From Apus apus (taxonomy: Eukaryota; Chordata; Aves; Apodiformes; Apodidae), in assembly GCF_020740795.1 (NCBI RefSeq), contig NC_067304.1:4640056-4704055 (forward strand): a stretch of DNA of 64,000 nt. The letters run 5' to 3'. Made by a program: the position numbers and the translations under genes. A model generated the notes under the pieces. That model searched no databases. It was not told where the DNA came from and saw only the letters and a list, made by a program, of their open reading frames with translations. Of the stretch, positions 35,801 to 45,100 are shown piece by piece; the stretch's first letter is position 1; each line of letters opens with the position of its first letter.

Positions 35801-37056
35801 AGATCCAAAATACCAAGGATTACACCCCAGATGAGGTTTAATGGGAATAAATGCACAACCAGCTGCTTAAATTATCTTGAGAAATAAACAGATTCACAGC
35901 ATTCAAAGAATACCTTATGAAACCTCTCACCTTTTCTATGGAGACACCGTGAACTACAAGTTCACTCTCCGAGTACTTCCCAGAGAAAACTGAAAAATAA
36001 TATACTCCCTCCCCCTTCAGGAAACGTTCAGCTACACGGCAAGTTCTCTATGCTGCAGATATTCAAAGTTATCAGGATTCAACAAGGTAGGAAAGATCCC
36101 CCCGCAGCTCCACTGCTGCTTCACTAAAGACACCAACGCCACGGCCTACCTCCTGAGCTGCTGGCGAGGATACAGCCCCGCCAGTCAACCAGCCCACGGC
36201 TTCCTTCTCCCCACGGCCTCTTGGGGGGAGGGGGTGAAAGGGGAGAAACGCCAGAAGGAAACCGAGCCGGGGAGAGCAGTTAAGACGCGGCCGAGGAGAA
36301 CAGGGCGCGTGTTCAACGCTGCTCCCAGCAGAGGGGGCGGCTCCTCCGAACTCCACCCCTAAACGTGGTTTAACTTGTCTGCACAGCCCCTCTCCTCCAG
36401 ACCCTCGCTGGTCACGGCGGGTTGCACGCGTGTCCCCTCCCCCAGCCAGCGTGCAAGCCCGGCCGGCCCCCCCCTTCCTCCGGGCAGGAGCCCGGGGGGC
36501 TGCGGAACAGGCCCGGGGGCCAAGGCCGGCCCCGGCCCGCCCGCCCGCCCCGAGCTGCTCACGGCGGATGGCAGAGACGCACTTCTCCCCGTTACACGAT
36601 GCGGTGGCCGCAGGCAGCCCCCCCGCCAAGGCCTCCCCGCGCCCCCGCGTCAGCGACGAGGCCCGTCGCGAGTCGCAGCAAATAAATATTGAAAAAGTTG
36701 GAAGGGAAAATAAGAAGGGCGGAGGGAGGGGGGGAGGAATGCGGGAGGACGCGGCCCATGCTGCGGACGCGAGGCCTCCCTCCCGCTCGGCCGCGCACGC
36801 CCGGCTCCCCCGGCCCTGCGGGGGCTCCGCCGCAGCCGCCTCCCCGCCCCGCCCGGCCTGGCCCCCGGCTGCCCCGGCACGGCCTGCAGCGAGGCCTGCA
36901 GCGGCTGGGCGGGAGGGCCCGCGGCGCGGGGGCCGGGCCCGGGAGGAGGGAGGGAGGGAAGCGGGGAGGGAGCAGCGCTGGCAGCGCGGGCGGGAGGGGA
37001 GGCGGGAGCGGGGCCTTGCGCGCCCCGCCAAGGACTCACCTGACAGGCCTGGACAT
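23622..37056 (-). CDS. NUCKS1: NUCKS1, nuclear casein kinase and cyclin-dependent kinase substrate 1
   Basis: Spliced CDS of eight exons, in transcription order 37040-37056, 28842-28891, 27690-27795, 26285-26340, 25812-25964, 25424-25576, 24501-24650 and 23622-23821. They total 885 nt (294 aa plus stop). Every junction has AG/GT and phases agree. The protein starts [20 protein letters not shown] and ends [14 protein letters not shown], as in NUCKS1. Acidic Ser/Asp/Glu stretches alternate with Lys/Arg blocks, giving a disordered nuclear phosphoprotein with no globular domain. Family knowledge: a chromatin-associated CK2/CDK substrate with roles in transcription and homologous-recombination repair, and a vertebrate paralogue of RAD51AP1. 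Odd feature: exon 5 (51 codons) has no counterpart in the 243-aa human protein as I recall it; the other exons match its length exactly. The long first intron and CpG-island promoter are typical of the gene. Confidence 0.95.
24501..24650 (-). CDS. NUCKS1: NUCKS1 coding exon 7 (acidic/basic block)
   Basis: Codons 179-229, 150 nt, phase 1 on both sides. It encodes [20 protein letters not shown] followed by a Lys-rich part ending MPKPRLKAT. The acceptor is a CAGCAG tandem (NAGNAG), so a one-codon difference at the junction (TDS versus NS) is possible. The donor is ACAG/GTGAGT. Confidence 0.93.
25424..25576 (-). CDS. NUCKS1: NUCKS1 coding exon 6 ([14 protein letters not shown] segment)
   Basis: Codons 128-179, 153 nt, phase 1 on both sides. 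It encodes [20 protein letters not shown] and continues to [19 protein letters not shown]. The AASKAA..QR motif is the part shared with the paralogue RAD51AP1. The donor is GAGA/GTGAGT. Confidence 0.94.
25812..25964 (-). CDS. NUCKS1: NUCKS1 coding exon 5, extra duplicate-like exon
   Basis: Codons 77-128, 153 nt, phase 1 on both sides, with a TTCCAG acceptor and a GCAG/GTACAA donor. It encodes [20 protein letters not shown], then [20 protein letters not shown] and ends [11 protein letters not shown]. Layout and residues resemble exon 7 (DEDF, then DSDYxSS, then a Lys block with KPE). There is no equivalent in the 243-aa human protein as I recall it, and the frame is kept whether the exon is included or skipped. 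It could be an ancestral exon lost in mammals, a sauropsid gain, or alternatively spliced. Confidence 0.85.
26285..26340 (-). CDS. NUCKS1: NUCKS1 coding exon 4
   Basis: Codons 58-77, 56 nt. It encodes [19 protein letters not shown], one residue different from the human sequence I recall. The acceptor is TTTTTAG and the donor GCAG/GTAACT. Confidence 0.93.
27690..27795 (-). CDS. NUCKS1: NUCKS1 coding exon 3
   Basis: Codons 23-58, 106 nt. It encodes [20 protein letters not shown] and then [16 protein letters not shown], which includes the basic stretch regarded as a nuclear localisation region. The donor is ACAG/GTAAAA. Confidence 0.94.
28842..28891 (-). CDS. NUCKS1: NUCKS1 coding exon 2
   Basis: Codons 6-23, 50 nt, encoding [16 protein letters not shown]. 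The acceptor TTTTTAACAG and donor GCTG/GTAAAT fit. The VDYSQF motif is shared with RAD51AP1. Confidence 0.94.
29311..29770 (-). mobile_element. CR1 LINE 3' end with open ORF2 terminus
   Basis: The insertion is in minus orientation, in NUCKS1 intron 1 and in the sense direction of that gene. The (ATTCTATG)n tail shows on the plus strand as repeated ATCATAGA at 29311-29343. An uninterrupted 115-codon frame (29409-29756, minus) encodes the end of a CR1 ORF2-type protein, including the [20 protein letters not shown] motif. The preserved frame and clean tail indicate a young copy. The 5' part of the element is missing, so it cannot move on its own. Confidence 0.93.
29771..34755. other. NUCKS1 intron 1, no recognised feature
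   Basis: This part of the first intron is AT-rich and has no exon-like open frame. A CAACAACAACAACA-type microsatellite occurs near 31030. Nothing else is recognised. Confidence 0.5.
34756..34917 (+). mobile_element. CR1 LINE 3' end, plus orientation, with expanded tail
   Basis: A 5'-truncated CR1, from GGTTGTGGAGTCTCCTTCGC to a pentamer tail of five ATTCT-type units (34893-34915) in place of the usual ATTCTATG octamer. By eye its body differs at only a few positions from the reverse complement of the copy at 29311-29450. The two therefore come from the same young subfamily and lie inverted within one intron. Confidence 0.93.
35441..35480 (-). mobile_element. Possible short CR1-like fragment
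   Basis: CCATCTAGTCCAACACTCTG resembles the CR1 3' segment 'catctagtccaaccccctg' read in reverse. It is too short to be sure. Confidence 0.3.
37040..37056 (-). CDS. NUCKS1: NUCKS1 coding exon 1 (start codon)
   Basis: 17 nt encoding MSRPV and two bases of R6, followed by the donor CAG/GTGAGT. Joining to exon 2 restores [16 protein letters not shown], so this start is firm despite the tiny exon. The bases before ATG are AAA in a GC-rich leader. Confidence 0.94.
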
Positions 37057-37443
37057 TTTCCCCGGCGGTTCGGGCCCGGCCCGGGGGACGCGGCCCAGCG
37101 GCGAGGGGCAGGAGAAAACAAGCGGTGTCCTGGTGCGGGCTGCGGCGCCGCGCGTGCCCTCCCCGCGGCGAGCGAGAGCCCTGGGCCCAGCGCCTCGGGC
37201 CGCGCCTGCGGAGCCGCCTCTCCCCCGCTGCGGCGCCCCCGCCGCCGGCCCGCGCCCCGCCGCAGGAGACGCCCGCTCCTCTGCGTGGGCCGCGCGGCCC
37301 CCCCGCCCCGCTCCGCGCCCCGCTCCGCCGCGCCCGCCGCCGCGCGCCGCTCCCCCCGCAAAATGGTCGCGTTCGCCCCGCCGAGAGGATGCGAGCGGGG
37401 GGCGGTGCGGCCTGCCCCGCCGGCCCCGCCCCCTCCCGCGCTG

Positions 37444-37479
37444 ATTGGCCGCCGCGGCCGGATCGCCGCCTCCCATTGG
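37444..37479 (-). promoter_or_regulatory. Paired CCAAT boxes of the NUCKS1 promoter
   Basis: ATTGG at 37444-37448 and 37475-37479 reads as CCAAT on the minus strand, each in a good NF-Y context (GCCAATC and GCCAATGGG). The starts are 31 bp apart, about three helical turns, so both lie on the same DNA face. They sit about 390-420 bp upstream of the ATG. Confidence 0.7.
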
Positions 37480-37588
37480 CTAGTTCGAACCATCACGGCG
37501 GGGAGGCCCCGCCCCCCGGCCCCGCGGGGAGGGGAGGGGGCGAGGCCGCCCCGCACGCTCAGGCCGCCGCGAGGCGCAGCCGCTCCCG

Positions 37589-37753
37589 CAGATTCGCCAC
37601 AGATTCGCCGCCGCCCCCGGTGCCGCCGGCCCGCGCCGCCCCGGCCCGGCCCGCCCCGCCGGCCTCACCCCGACACCGCCGGAGCCCGCCCGGGATTTTC
37701 CCCGCGGCGCACGGCGACCGGCGGGGCCCTGAGGCCCGAGCCGCAGATTCGCC
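37589..37753. repeat. Three copies of CAGATTCGCC in the CpG island
   Basis: Exact 10-mers occur at 37589-37598, 37600-37609 and 37744-37753, upstream of the NUCKS1 CCAAT boxes. The first two are adjacent, separated by one base. I do not recognise a named factor for the motif. Confidence 0.6.
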
Positions 37754-38160
37754 GCGCGGGGCCTGGCGCGGTTTTGGAGGGAAAACGCCGGGACGCGTCG
37801 CGCCGCTTCACAGCGGCCAGGGGGGCTCGGGGCCCCGCGCCGCCGCCTCCGGGCCCGCCCTCCCGCCGCTGTCCGGCCGGCGGGGCCCCCCGGAGCCCCC
37901 CGGGGGGCTGGGCCCGGCGCTGGGCCTGCCGTGCCCTCGGGCTGGGCTTATCGCGGCTTAGGGAGCCAGGTTAGAGCCCGGAGGGTGATCCCGGCGCGGT
38001 CCCTCTCGCCGCAGCCCCTTTGTCATGCAACGGAGCGGCCGTTCAGGGCCGGGAGCGGGGACACCCGGGAGCAGCCACCGCAGCTCCCCTCGCATTTACC
38101 GCCTCCTTCCCTCAGCAACCAACACCTCGGCGGAGACGGCGCCTCTGCTCCGTGAGGTGA

Positions 38161-39284
38161 GCCCCCGCGCTGGGCCACATGATGTCGTGTGGTGGGATTT
38201 AGAGGGTTTACAATAAATCTGCCTTACTGTTTTCCACCTTTTTTTTTTTTTTTTTTGCCGTTACACAGATTCGGGCTGAAATACAAAACTATAAATACAA
38301 AAAATACAGTACTCTTGAAATGCAAAACAATTACCTTCACAAGGTGCACATGTCGTTCCTGGCAGTGATTTCATCACCAGCACCATTTTCCCCCTCTCCT
38401 AGGCAGCAGATCCAAAACACGTGCAACACTTATGCAAACTCCTGGGAAGGTTTTGGGTTCTCAAGACTTTAAACTCCCCAGAAACCCCAAATTACTAATT
38501 CTCTTCAGAGAAGGAGCTGGTTTTGCCACGGAAAAATAAAATGTATTCCACAGTCCCTTGAAATGGCAGCATCTGCAATAGGAAGTCACTTCTGCCTTGA
38601 ATCTTTAAAGGGACTCATCCCTCAGGTTTATTAAAAACTACTTTAAAACGTTTTATATGTTAGGTTGTCTGAGAAGCCTGGTTTGACAATACAGATAGAG
38701 TCAGCTTTCATTATAGGAGTAATTTGTGTTCATTTAAGGTCTTGCTTGAGCTTAATTTGTCTCCCTTGGAATGACTGCCATTTTTCTGATCAATTCAGAT
38801 GTGCCCTCGTCCTTCGTGCAAGTCAATACTCATGAAAATCAAGCTGATCAGGAAAGAAAGAGGGGCATTCAGAGCCAGTGCCTGCCCACTTCCCAGCCCC
38901 AAAACACACTCTGTGAACTAATGAGCCATAAGGAGGAAGGCGTATTAACAAACCACCACATCAAGGAATTCTTTTCTTCCTCCTCTTAGCTGGATATATT
39001 GGATTAAAAAGCCACTGTGACTGACTCACAGATGAGAAAGTTTTGCATGCTTGTGTCCCACTTGTAGGTCAGCAAGACCACAATAATTGAGGCAGGAAGA
39101 TGTTTCCCGTGGAAAGGATCCAATTTGTTTGGCTGGCAACACAGCTCAGGCTGTGTGCTTTGTACATACCCTCTTCTCATTGACAGCAAAACTGTTTCTA
39201 GCCTGAACTTGTGAACCCATTTGTCGGGGCTGTTGAGACAGGAAAACAACAACAAACAAGTACAACACAAACCATGTCAGACTT
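38161..39284. other. Interval between the NUCKS1 CpG island and the RAB29 3' end
   Basis: No exon-like sequence is visible. There is a poly-T run near 38240-38256. Nothing else is recognised. Confidence 0.45.
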
Positions 39285-41598
39285 TTTATTTCCAGCTTCT
39301 GCAAGACTGCATTAATTGCTGATGGATGCAGAGAAAACCTCCCAGCAGTTTCTTCTCTTTACACGCACATGATAATGCTGCAACTTTACAGTATCAGAAC
39401 CCTGTCTCTAAAACACTTCTGCCTGACTGCAAGCGTTGGGTTGGTTTGGCTTTTTTAAAAAAAAAAGACAAGTTTTGATATTGTTGACATTTCTGACCTA
39501 TATTTTTGCCCTCGTGATTCCAAATCCTACTGCAGCAAACATTTCCAAGCCATGTGGACCCATCCTGTGCTGTCCTCAGATTATAAAATACACTGTTTAT
39601 GTGGTTTTGAGTCCCACAATCACAAATCAAAGTTACAGGAATGAGAAACAACCTGTGGAAAAGAGAAACAGGTGCAGCTGGGCCCGAGTCCCACCAGGAG
39701 TGCAGAGTCAAACAGGCACTGCCAGGGGAGAATCATCTTCAGGACAGGCCCTTCCTGACCAAGACAGATCATCATAGTAAAGATGAGGCTTCTCTGATTT
39801 GAAAGAGTAAAGTTTTCATCTGTCTGCCTGGATGAGACCTAACTTTGTTTAAATTAGATCTTAGAAATGGCTTTCATTGAATTATTTCAGCCAGCACGAC
39901 CCATTTCACAGGCTCTTCCCACACCACCTACCCCAGCTCAGAGCACATTTCAATGGGGCTTTTCAAGCAGTTTGTTTTATGGGACTAAAACAACGTTTGT
40001 TGGGTTGTTGTGGTTTTGTTTTTGTTTTTTTAAATTTTGTTTTGCTTTTTTAAGCACCTCGTGTGCCACGGGGCAAGCTCTGAGAAAACACATCTGCACA
40101 GTAAAATCCTTTTCCTGTCTGGTTGGGTTTTTAGCAACGACTGTTTCTGCTGCTCGGGCTTGTTTTCTGACACTTCTCTATTGAGTCTATTAAGATGTTA
40201 ACAAGGGGGAAACAGTGTGGGAAAACAAACCCCCAAGGCACCTACTGGCTCCGGAAACCACTGGGCAGAACAGAGATGATAAATAATAGAAGGAACCCTG
40301 CAAAGACCTTCCTTTGGCTTCTCACTTGTTTTTGAGAGGCACTTAGGAAAAAGAGGTCCAGATAAAGAGGCCCAGACACCCAACAGGCACTGGTACATAC
40401 TTAAATTAGACCTTTCTCCCCACATACAGAACTAGAAATATTTATAGGATTAAAACCTTTTTTTTCTTTTTAACACAAAGTTAAGAAAGTAAAACTCAAC
40501 AAGACAGTTCCATTTTGTTGCTAACCAGTTCTACGTGTTTCTACAGTGAACCCAAAGGCACAGAAAAGGGCACATTTAAGCACCTATAAAACTGAATTTG
40601 GAGATATTTCTACACCAGAATCCTAGCCCAGCCAGTTTAGCTCACTGGAGCAGTGGAGCACAACATCACTTCCAAATTCCTTAGCCCTTCCTGTTTCTTA
40701 CCAATCCTTTTCAGCTCCAGAGAATGAACTTTCTGTGCAGTGAAGGCAACCAGCTCCTGGTCTTACCACCTTCTCCCTCCTTTATGAAGGAAGGAAGACA
40801 AAGAATACTTTCCCAAACAAAAGCAGTCCTAATTCAGCAGGAATTGGGACAAACCAACTGACAGCCCTGTTTTCAAATGAAACTACTTGAGAAAGGAAAA
40901 ACATTATTGAACACCACTTGTTCAAATCCTAACAGAAAACACCAACAAGACAATTCTGTAGCATCTCATGCTTCTATAAAACGCATAAAACACCAGATAA
41001 TTCTAGCCCCACAGCCTGAGCTTCCTATTAACTGTCCTGAGATAACAAGCTACTGTGCTTACACCCATTTGTTGTCGTTGGCAAGAGCTGTTCTCCACCC
41101 TGAGTACCTGGGATGTGCTGCGGAGAGCAGGCATCAAAAGGCAAGTGGGGAGCAGCTCCCTTCAATTCCCTTTGTCCTGCAGAGCCTTCTCCTGGCAGCA
41201 AGACAGAGTGGGCAGGGTTGTGCTGACAGAGGGTGGGTGAGAAGGGATGGACAGAAGGGAACTGGGTAGTTCTTGACACAAAGGTGAGGCCTCTGCTCTT
41301 AACATCACAGTCAGTACACCCTGTGAGGGCTGTGCTGCACCATCTCTTCAGTTCCCACTGGGAATGCTACAGGTCAGGTCTCATGCTAATCCAAGTCTGG
41401 CTTCACATCCTGAGTTAGTGGCAATGATGAGATGGGTTGGCCTCTCCAGGGCACACGAGCAGAGGGATGTAGCTCCAGAGCATGAAGTAAAGAGTCTGCT
41501 GTGATCCCACCCTGGGAATCCATGGGCACAGAGGTGGCTGGAACTTGCCTGCATCAACTGAAGGTCACTGGGACACTGGTGTGGTGCTTCTGTGCACC

Positions 41599-41612
41599 GG
41601 GGGGGGGGGGGG
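41599..41612. repeat. Poly-G run (14 G)
   Basis: Fourteen consecutive G on the plus strand (C on the RAB29-sense strand), in the presumed RAB29 3' UTR. Confidence 0.9.
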
Positions 41613-41990
41613 CAGAGGGTGGGGAATAAAAGGTGCTACAATATTAAAAATATACCTTCAACATCCTCTGCCCTGCCTAGGACAGGCCATTGCATGTCAG
41701 AAGATGAAGTGCTCAGAATTTTAAAAAAGGTAATGAATCCAAGCCATGTGCTTGGACACAGACCATGCTACATCCCTGGCAGCAGAGCTCCCAGCTCCTG
41801 CCAGCCTAGAAGGAAGAGGAATCTTCTCATTCCTCTCTTCATCTCCTCACTCCAAGTCACTGCAGCAATGCTCTCCTGAGTATGAATATGCATGAAACAG
41901 AAGACAGTTCATGAAAAAAAAAACAAAAACAGACAACAAAAAAACCCCAGAACCCAAAAAAACAGTGACAGTAAATTTAGGAAAAAAAAA

Positions 41991-42008
41991 TGATGATGAT
42001 GATGATGA
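41991..42008. repeat. (TGA)6 trinucleotide repeat
   Basis: Six perfect TGA units directly after an A-run. It begins about 35 nt downstream of the RAB29 stop codon on the sense strand, where it reads (TCA)n, so it should be in the mature mRNA. Confidence 0.9.
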
Positions 42009-42042
42009 GAGGACATTGCTGCTGGACCCAGAGTCAGTGCCT

Positions 42043-42160
42043 CTAACAGCAAGCCCAGCCTGGAGGGGTTGTCTCTTTTATATTAATATAATCCCCAGTC
42101 CCAGCAGCAGAGGAACTTCCATCACCAGTGGATGAGGCCATCATCTTTTCAATCAGGACT
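42043..42160 (-). CDS. RAB29: RAB29 coding exon 5 (hypervariable tail and CC)
   Basis: Codons 167-205 plus TAG. It encodes RVLIEKMMASSTGDGSSSAA, then GTGDYINIKETTPPGWACC. The acceptor is TGTCTTCTAG. The DYINI piece is conserved with mammals, whereas the Ser/Gly-rich part is not. Confidence 0.95.
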
Positions 42161-45100
42161 CTAGAAGACAAACGTAAGTGAGGTGGTTTGGTTTTGGTTG
42201 GCTGGTTGGTTTGTTTGTTTGTTTTTCAACAAGCAGCCACAGTTTTTCAGCAGTACAAAAAATAGCAGTTCATTTTGGAAGGACACAAAACTCTGGAACT
42301 TTAAGGACTGATCAGGTGAAGGAACCTCACAGCACTGACAACAGCATTTCTGGTGCTACCTGGCAGCAGTAGAAGACTCTGCAGGGACTGGATGACTAAC
42401 AACACCTGTAGCCACCCCATCTTGGGTCCAGTTTAAGACTGGGACACAGCAACCGGCTTCCCAGGTACCAACTGCCCAACATCAACACCAGGTGCCAACA
42501 CCCAGCCTGAAACCTTTCAGAAAAGGCCAGTTTCCCCATCAAGGGTCTAGTGAGAGCATCACAAAGGAATCTGTAGCATCTTTGCAGGACAAGTCCCATC
42601 CTCCTGGCACATGAAAAAACATCCCTGGTACTGTTCAAAGAATTTCTGTTTCCAAAAGCACATCAGAGCTTAACCAAGGAGAGAAAAACTTCTGCCCTTT
42701 CAGAATTCAGTTTCCCTTCAGGAGATTCACTCGCATGTTACTGCTGCTATTTGTTACCTACTGACAGCATTTCCCCCCACCCCTAAGATGGCTGTGTCTG
42801 AAAGAGGGAATTCACTCCCAGATGTAGCACCAGCCACTCTGCCTACCTCATGGACTCATTAATATTCTTGTTTTCCTTGACAGACGTTTCCACCCAACCA
42901 GAAAAGCCATTTTCTTTGCTGAACCGATCCACTTCTTCTCTCGTCACTGCCCACGGGGAAAGGTCACACTGCAAAGCAAGAAACCAGCCATTTGAAGTTC
43001 AGCTTTTTAATTTTTAAGCTGGGAGGGGACTTCTCCCCCTCAGCCACTCACTGCCTGCCTGGGGGCAGGAGGGAGGGCAGCTCAGCCCTCACATCCCCCA
43101 GCCCACAGGCTGAGAGAGCTCCCAGGGCAAGGTTCTGAAAGGGCTGCTGCAGTTTATCTGAGATACTGACACACCTCAGCCAGGCACACGTGGCACAGAG
43201 GTTCATCCAGCACAGGACAAGAAAGAATTGTCCCTCATCCCAAATCTGTCCAGGCTCCCAGGACACGTTACTGCTGCGGTGCCACCGGAGCAGCCACGTC
43301 AGCGCCAAGGGGACTGAGATAAAACCTGTCCCCTGAGAACCTGTGTCACACAGCCATGGAGAGTTCTCTACTGCAGGCAGGAACGTTCCCTTAAAAGGTC
43401 TATTGGGGGAAAGCATTCCTGAAGGGGTGGAGAGGAACAGCCACCCTGCTGCCCACCCAGCACGTTGTGAGTCATCTCCAGTTTTCAGCTCTCTCGCGCC
43501 AGGCAAGTCTCAAACTGAACCTGGAAAGGGCTGCTGAGCCAGCCTTGGCACAGGAAGAATGTACAGGTAGTTTTTTCAATCAAAGAAAAATAAATCATTA
43601 AAAGACAGCAAGCAATCTACATGGTGAAACTTGACGCTGCATCCAAAGGAAGACAAGACATCCCTCTGGCAGCTCTGAGCAGAGGCTGCACCCACAGCAT
43701 CAAACACAACCTGCCCAGGGTGCTGCAAGTTAATGGCCAAAAAAGAAAGAAGAAAAGCTTCATAACCCAGGAGCTACAGAGCTCGAGCACAGCACAAGGC
43801 ACTGCATCCTTGGATGCCAGCATCTCCTGCGTGCCACCCATGTCCTAAGTCCTGCCAGCGTCCCAGTTTAGGAGGAGAATCCTTGCTGGAGAAGCAGAAT
43901 TCAAGAAGAGTTAAGGACCATTTTGCATGCCCGTGCATGCAGGGAAACAGGGAGAGCTGCTCACCTTGTTAGCCAGCAGCAGGCAGGGCACGGGGTTCCC
44001 ATCAGGCAGCAGGAGCTTGCTGTCCAAATCCTGCTTCCACTTCTGGCTGTTGCTGAAGGTGTTGATGTTGGTGACATCGAACATGATGACACAGGCTGAG
44101 GCGTCCCGGTAGTAGAGCCGCGTCATGGAGGTGAAGCGCTCCTGCCCTGCAGGGTCAAAAGGCAAAAAAAAAGTCACCCCCCCCCCCCCCTCCTCAAGTT
44201 ACCATTTTTAGATTCGATTATGCAAACACCACATTTCTCATGGGACATCATTTTCTCAACTGACACCAACAATCTCCATGTAAATTCTCAGTCAACAGGG
44301 GCACTGAGATGTGTCCTGCCCAGGGCGACAGAGACAGGACTGGAACAGCCCTGACCCAGACACTGATGTCCCAGAAATACCTGCATTACCCCCCAGCATA
44401 ACAATTTTGTGTCCCCCAACCACAGATTTGCCTTCCCCCCATACAGAATCCAGCCAGCAATGGGAGCCTGTCCCTTGACACAGCTCCTGCCACCAGCAGT
44501 GACACATGCTACTGTGGGCACAGCGCTGCAGACCAGACTCCCAGAGAGAAAAAGTCAATCCCACAGAGAAAGCATCCAGAGTGACACAGGCTGGAGTTAC
44601 TGACTGCACCTCATGGCCTGCCTGTACCACCAAAACTGCATCCCAAGAGTGACCTGCTGCCCTGCTGCCTGGTTTGGTGGCCCTGGTGTAGAGGGGACCC
44701 CAGAACATCCTCATGGCTTCACAGGGTGAAGAGCAGCCTGCCTGACACCCCAGAAGTGTCACTGTGGGCTCTTCCTCTGGTCAACAGGCTCCTTGCCCTG
44801 CAGCCAGCAAGGTCTGAGCACTCTGAGTCACCTCAGGCCATCTGACCATCCTTGCCCAGCTCTGTGGACCATCCTTGCACGTCCCCTCCTGCCAGGGGCA
44901 CAACATGAGCACAGTGCCCAGCCCAGCCCCTGGGCTTCCCAGACCTTAAACGCCCTTTTGGGGCTGAAATGGAAACCAGTTTCTTGCTGAAACCCTCTTG
45001 CTGCAAACTTCTCCTTCCTGTTTTCTCTTTAAGGATTCCAAACGCATGTGTCTGAGCAGTGAAACTAGAGGAAACCACTGCCCTGTTTTCCCCACCCCTC

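Larger units (their letters stand above)
36430..38160. promoter_or_regulatory. NUCKS1: NUCKS1 CpG island and promoter region
   Basis: About 1.7 kb of very high GC with dense CpG surrounds NUCKS1 exon 1. Upstream of the ATG on the minus strand are two CCAAT boxes (37444-37448 and 37475-37479), the usual arrangement for a TATA-less housekeeping promoter. An AAAATGG motif near 37364 resembles YY1-type initiator elements. The transcription start probably lies between the CCAAT pair and the ATG. Long open frames on both strands here are a composition effect. A GAG/GTGAGC donor on the plus strand at 38156/38157 leaves room for a divergent transcript. Confidence 0.85.
39285..42042 (-). other. RAB29: Possible RAB29 3' UTR and flank
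   Basis: This lies downstream of the RAB29 stop on the minus strand and has no exons. The clearest canonical minus-strand AATAAA is at 39285-39290, which would give a 3' UTR of about 2.7 kb. A nearer non-canonical site is possible. Simple repeats inside are a poly-G run at 41599-41612 and (TGA)6 at 41991-42008. Confidence 0.3.

Noticed and set aside
36325-36341. Second CTCF-like motif (CCAGCAGAGGGGGCGGC)
   Set aside because: It has two extra G within the core compared with the consensus spacing, so it was not called.
36072-37556. 494-codon open frame on the minus strand across the NUCKS1 CpG island
   Set aside because: Composition is Ala/Gly/Pro/Arg-rich with no recognised domain. Stops are rare because the DNA is extremely GC-rich, and the true exon 1 with its splice donor lies inside it in another frame.
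36430-37974. 514-codon open frame on the plus strand across the same CpG island
   Set aside because: Same composition effect. It has no homology I recognise and overlaps a second long frame on the opposite strand.
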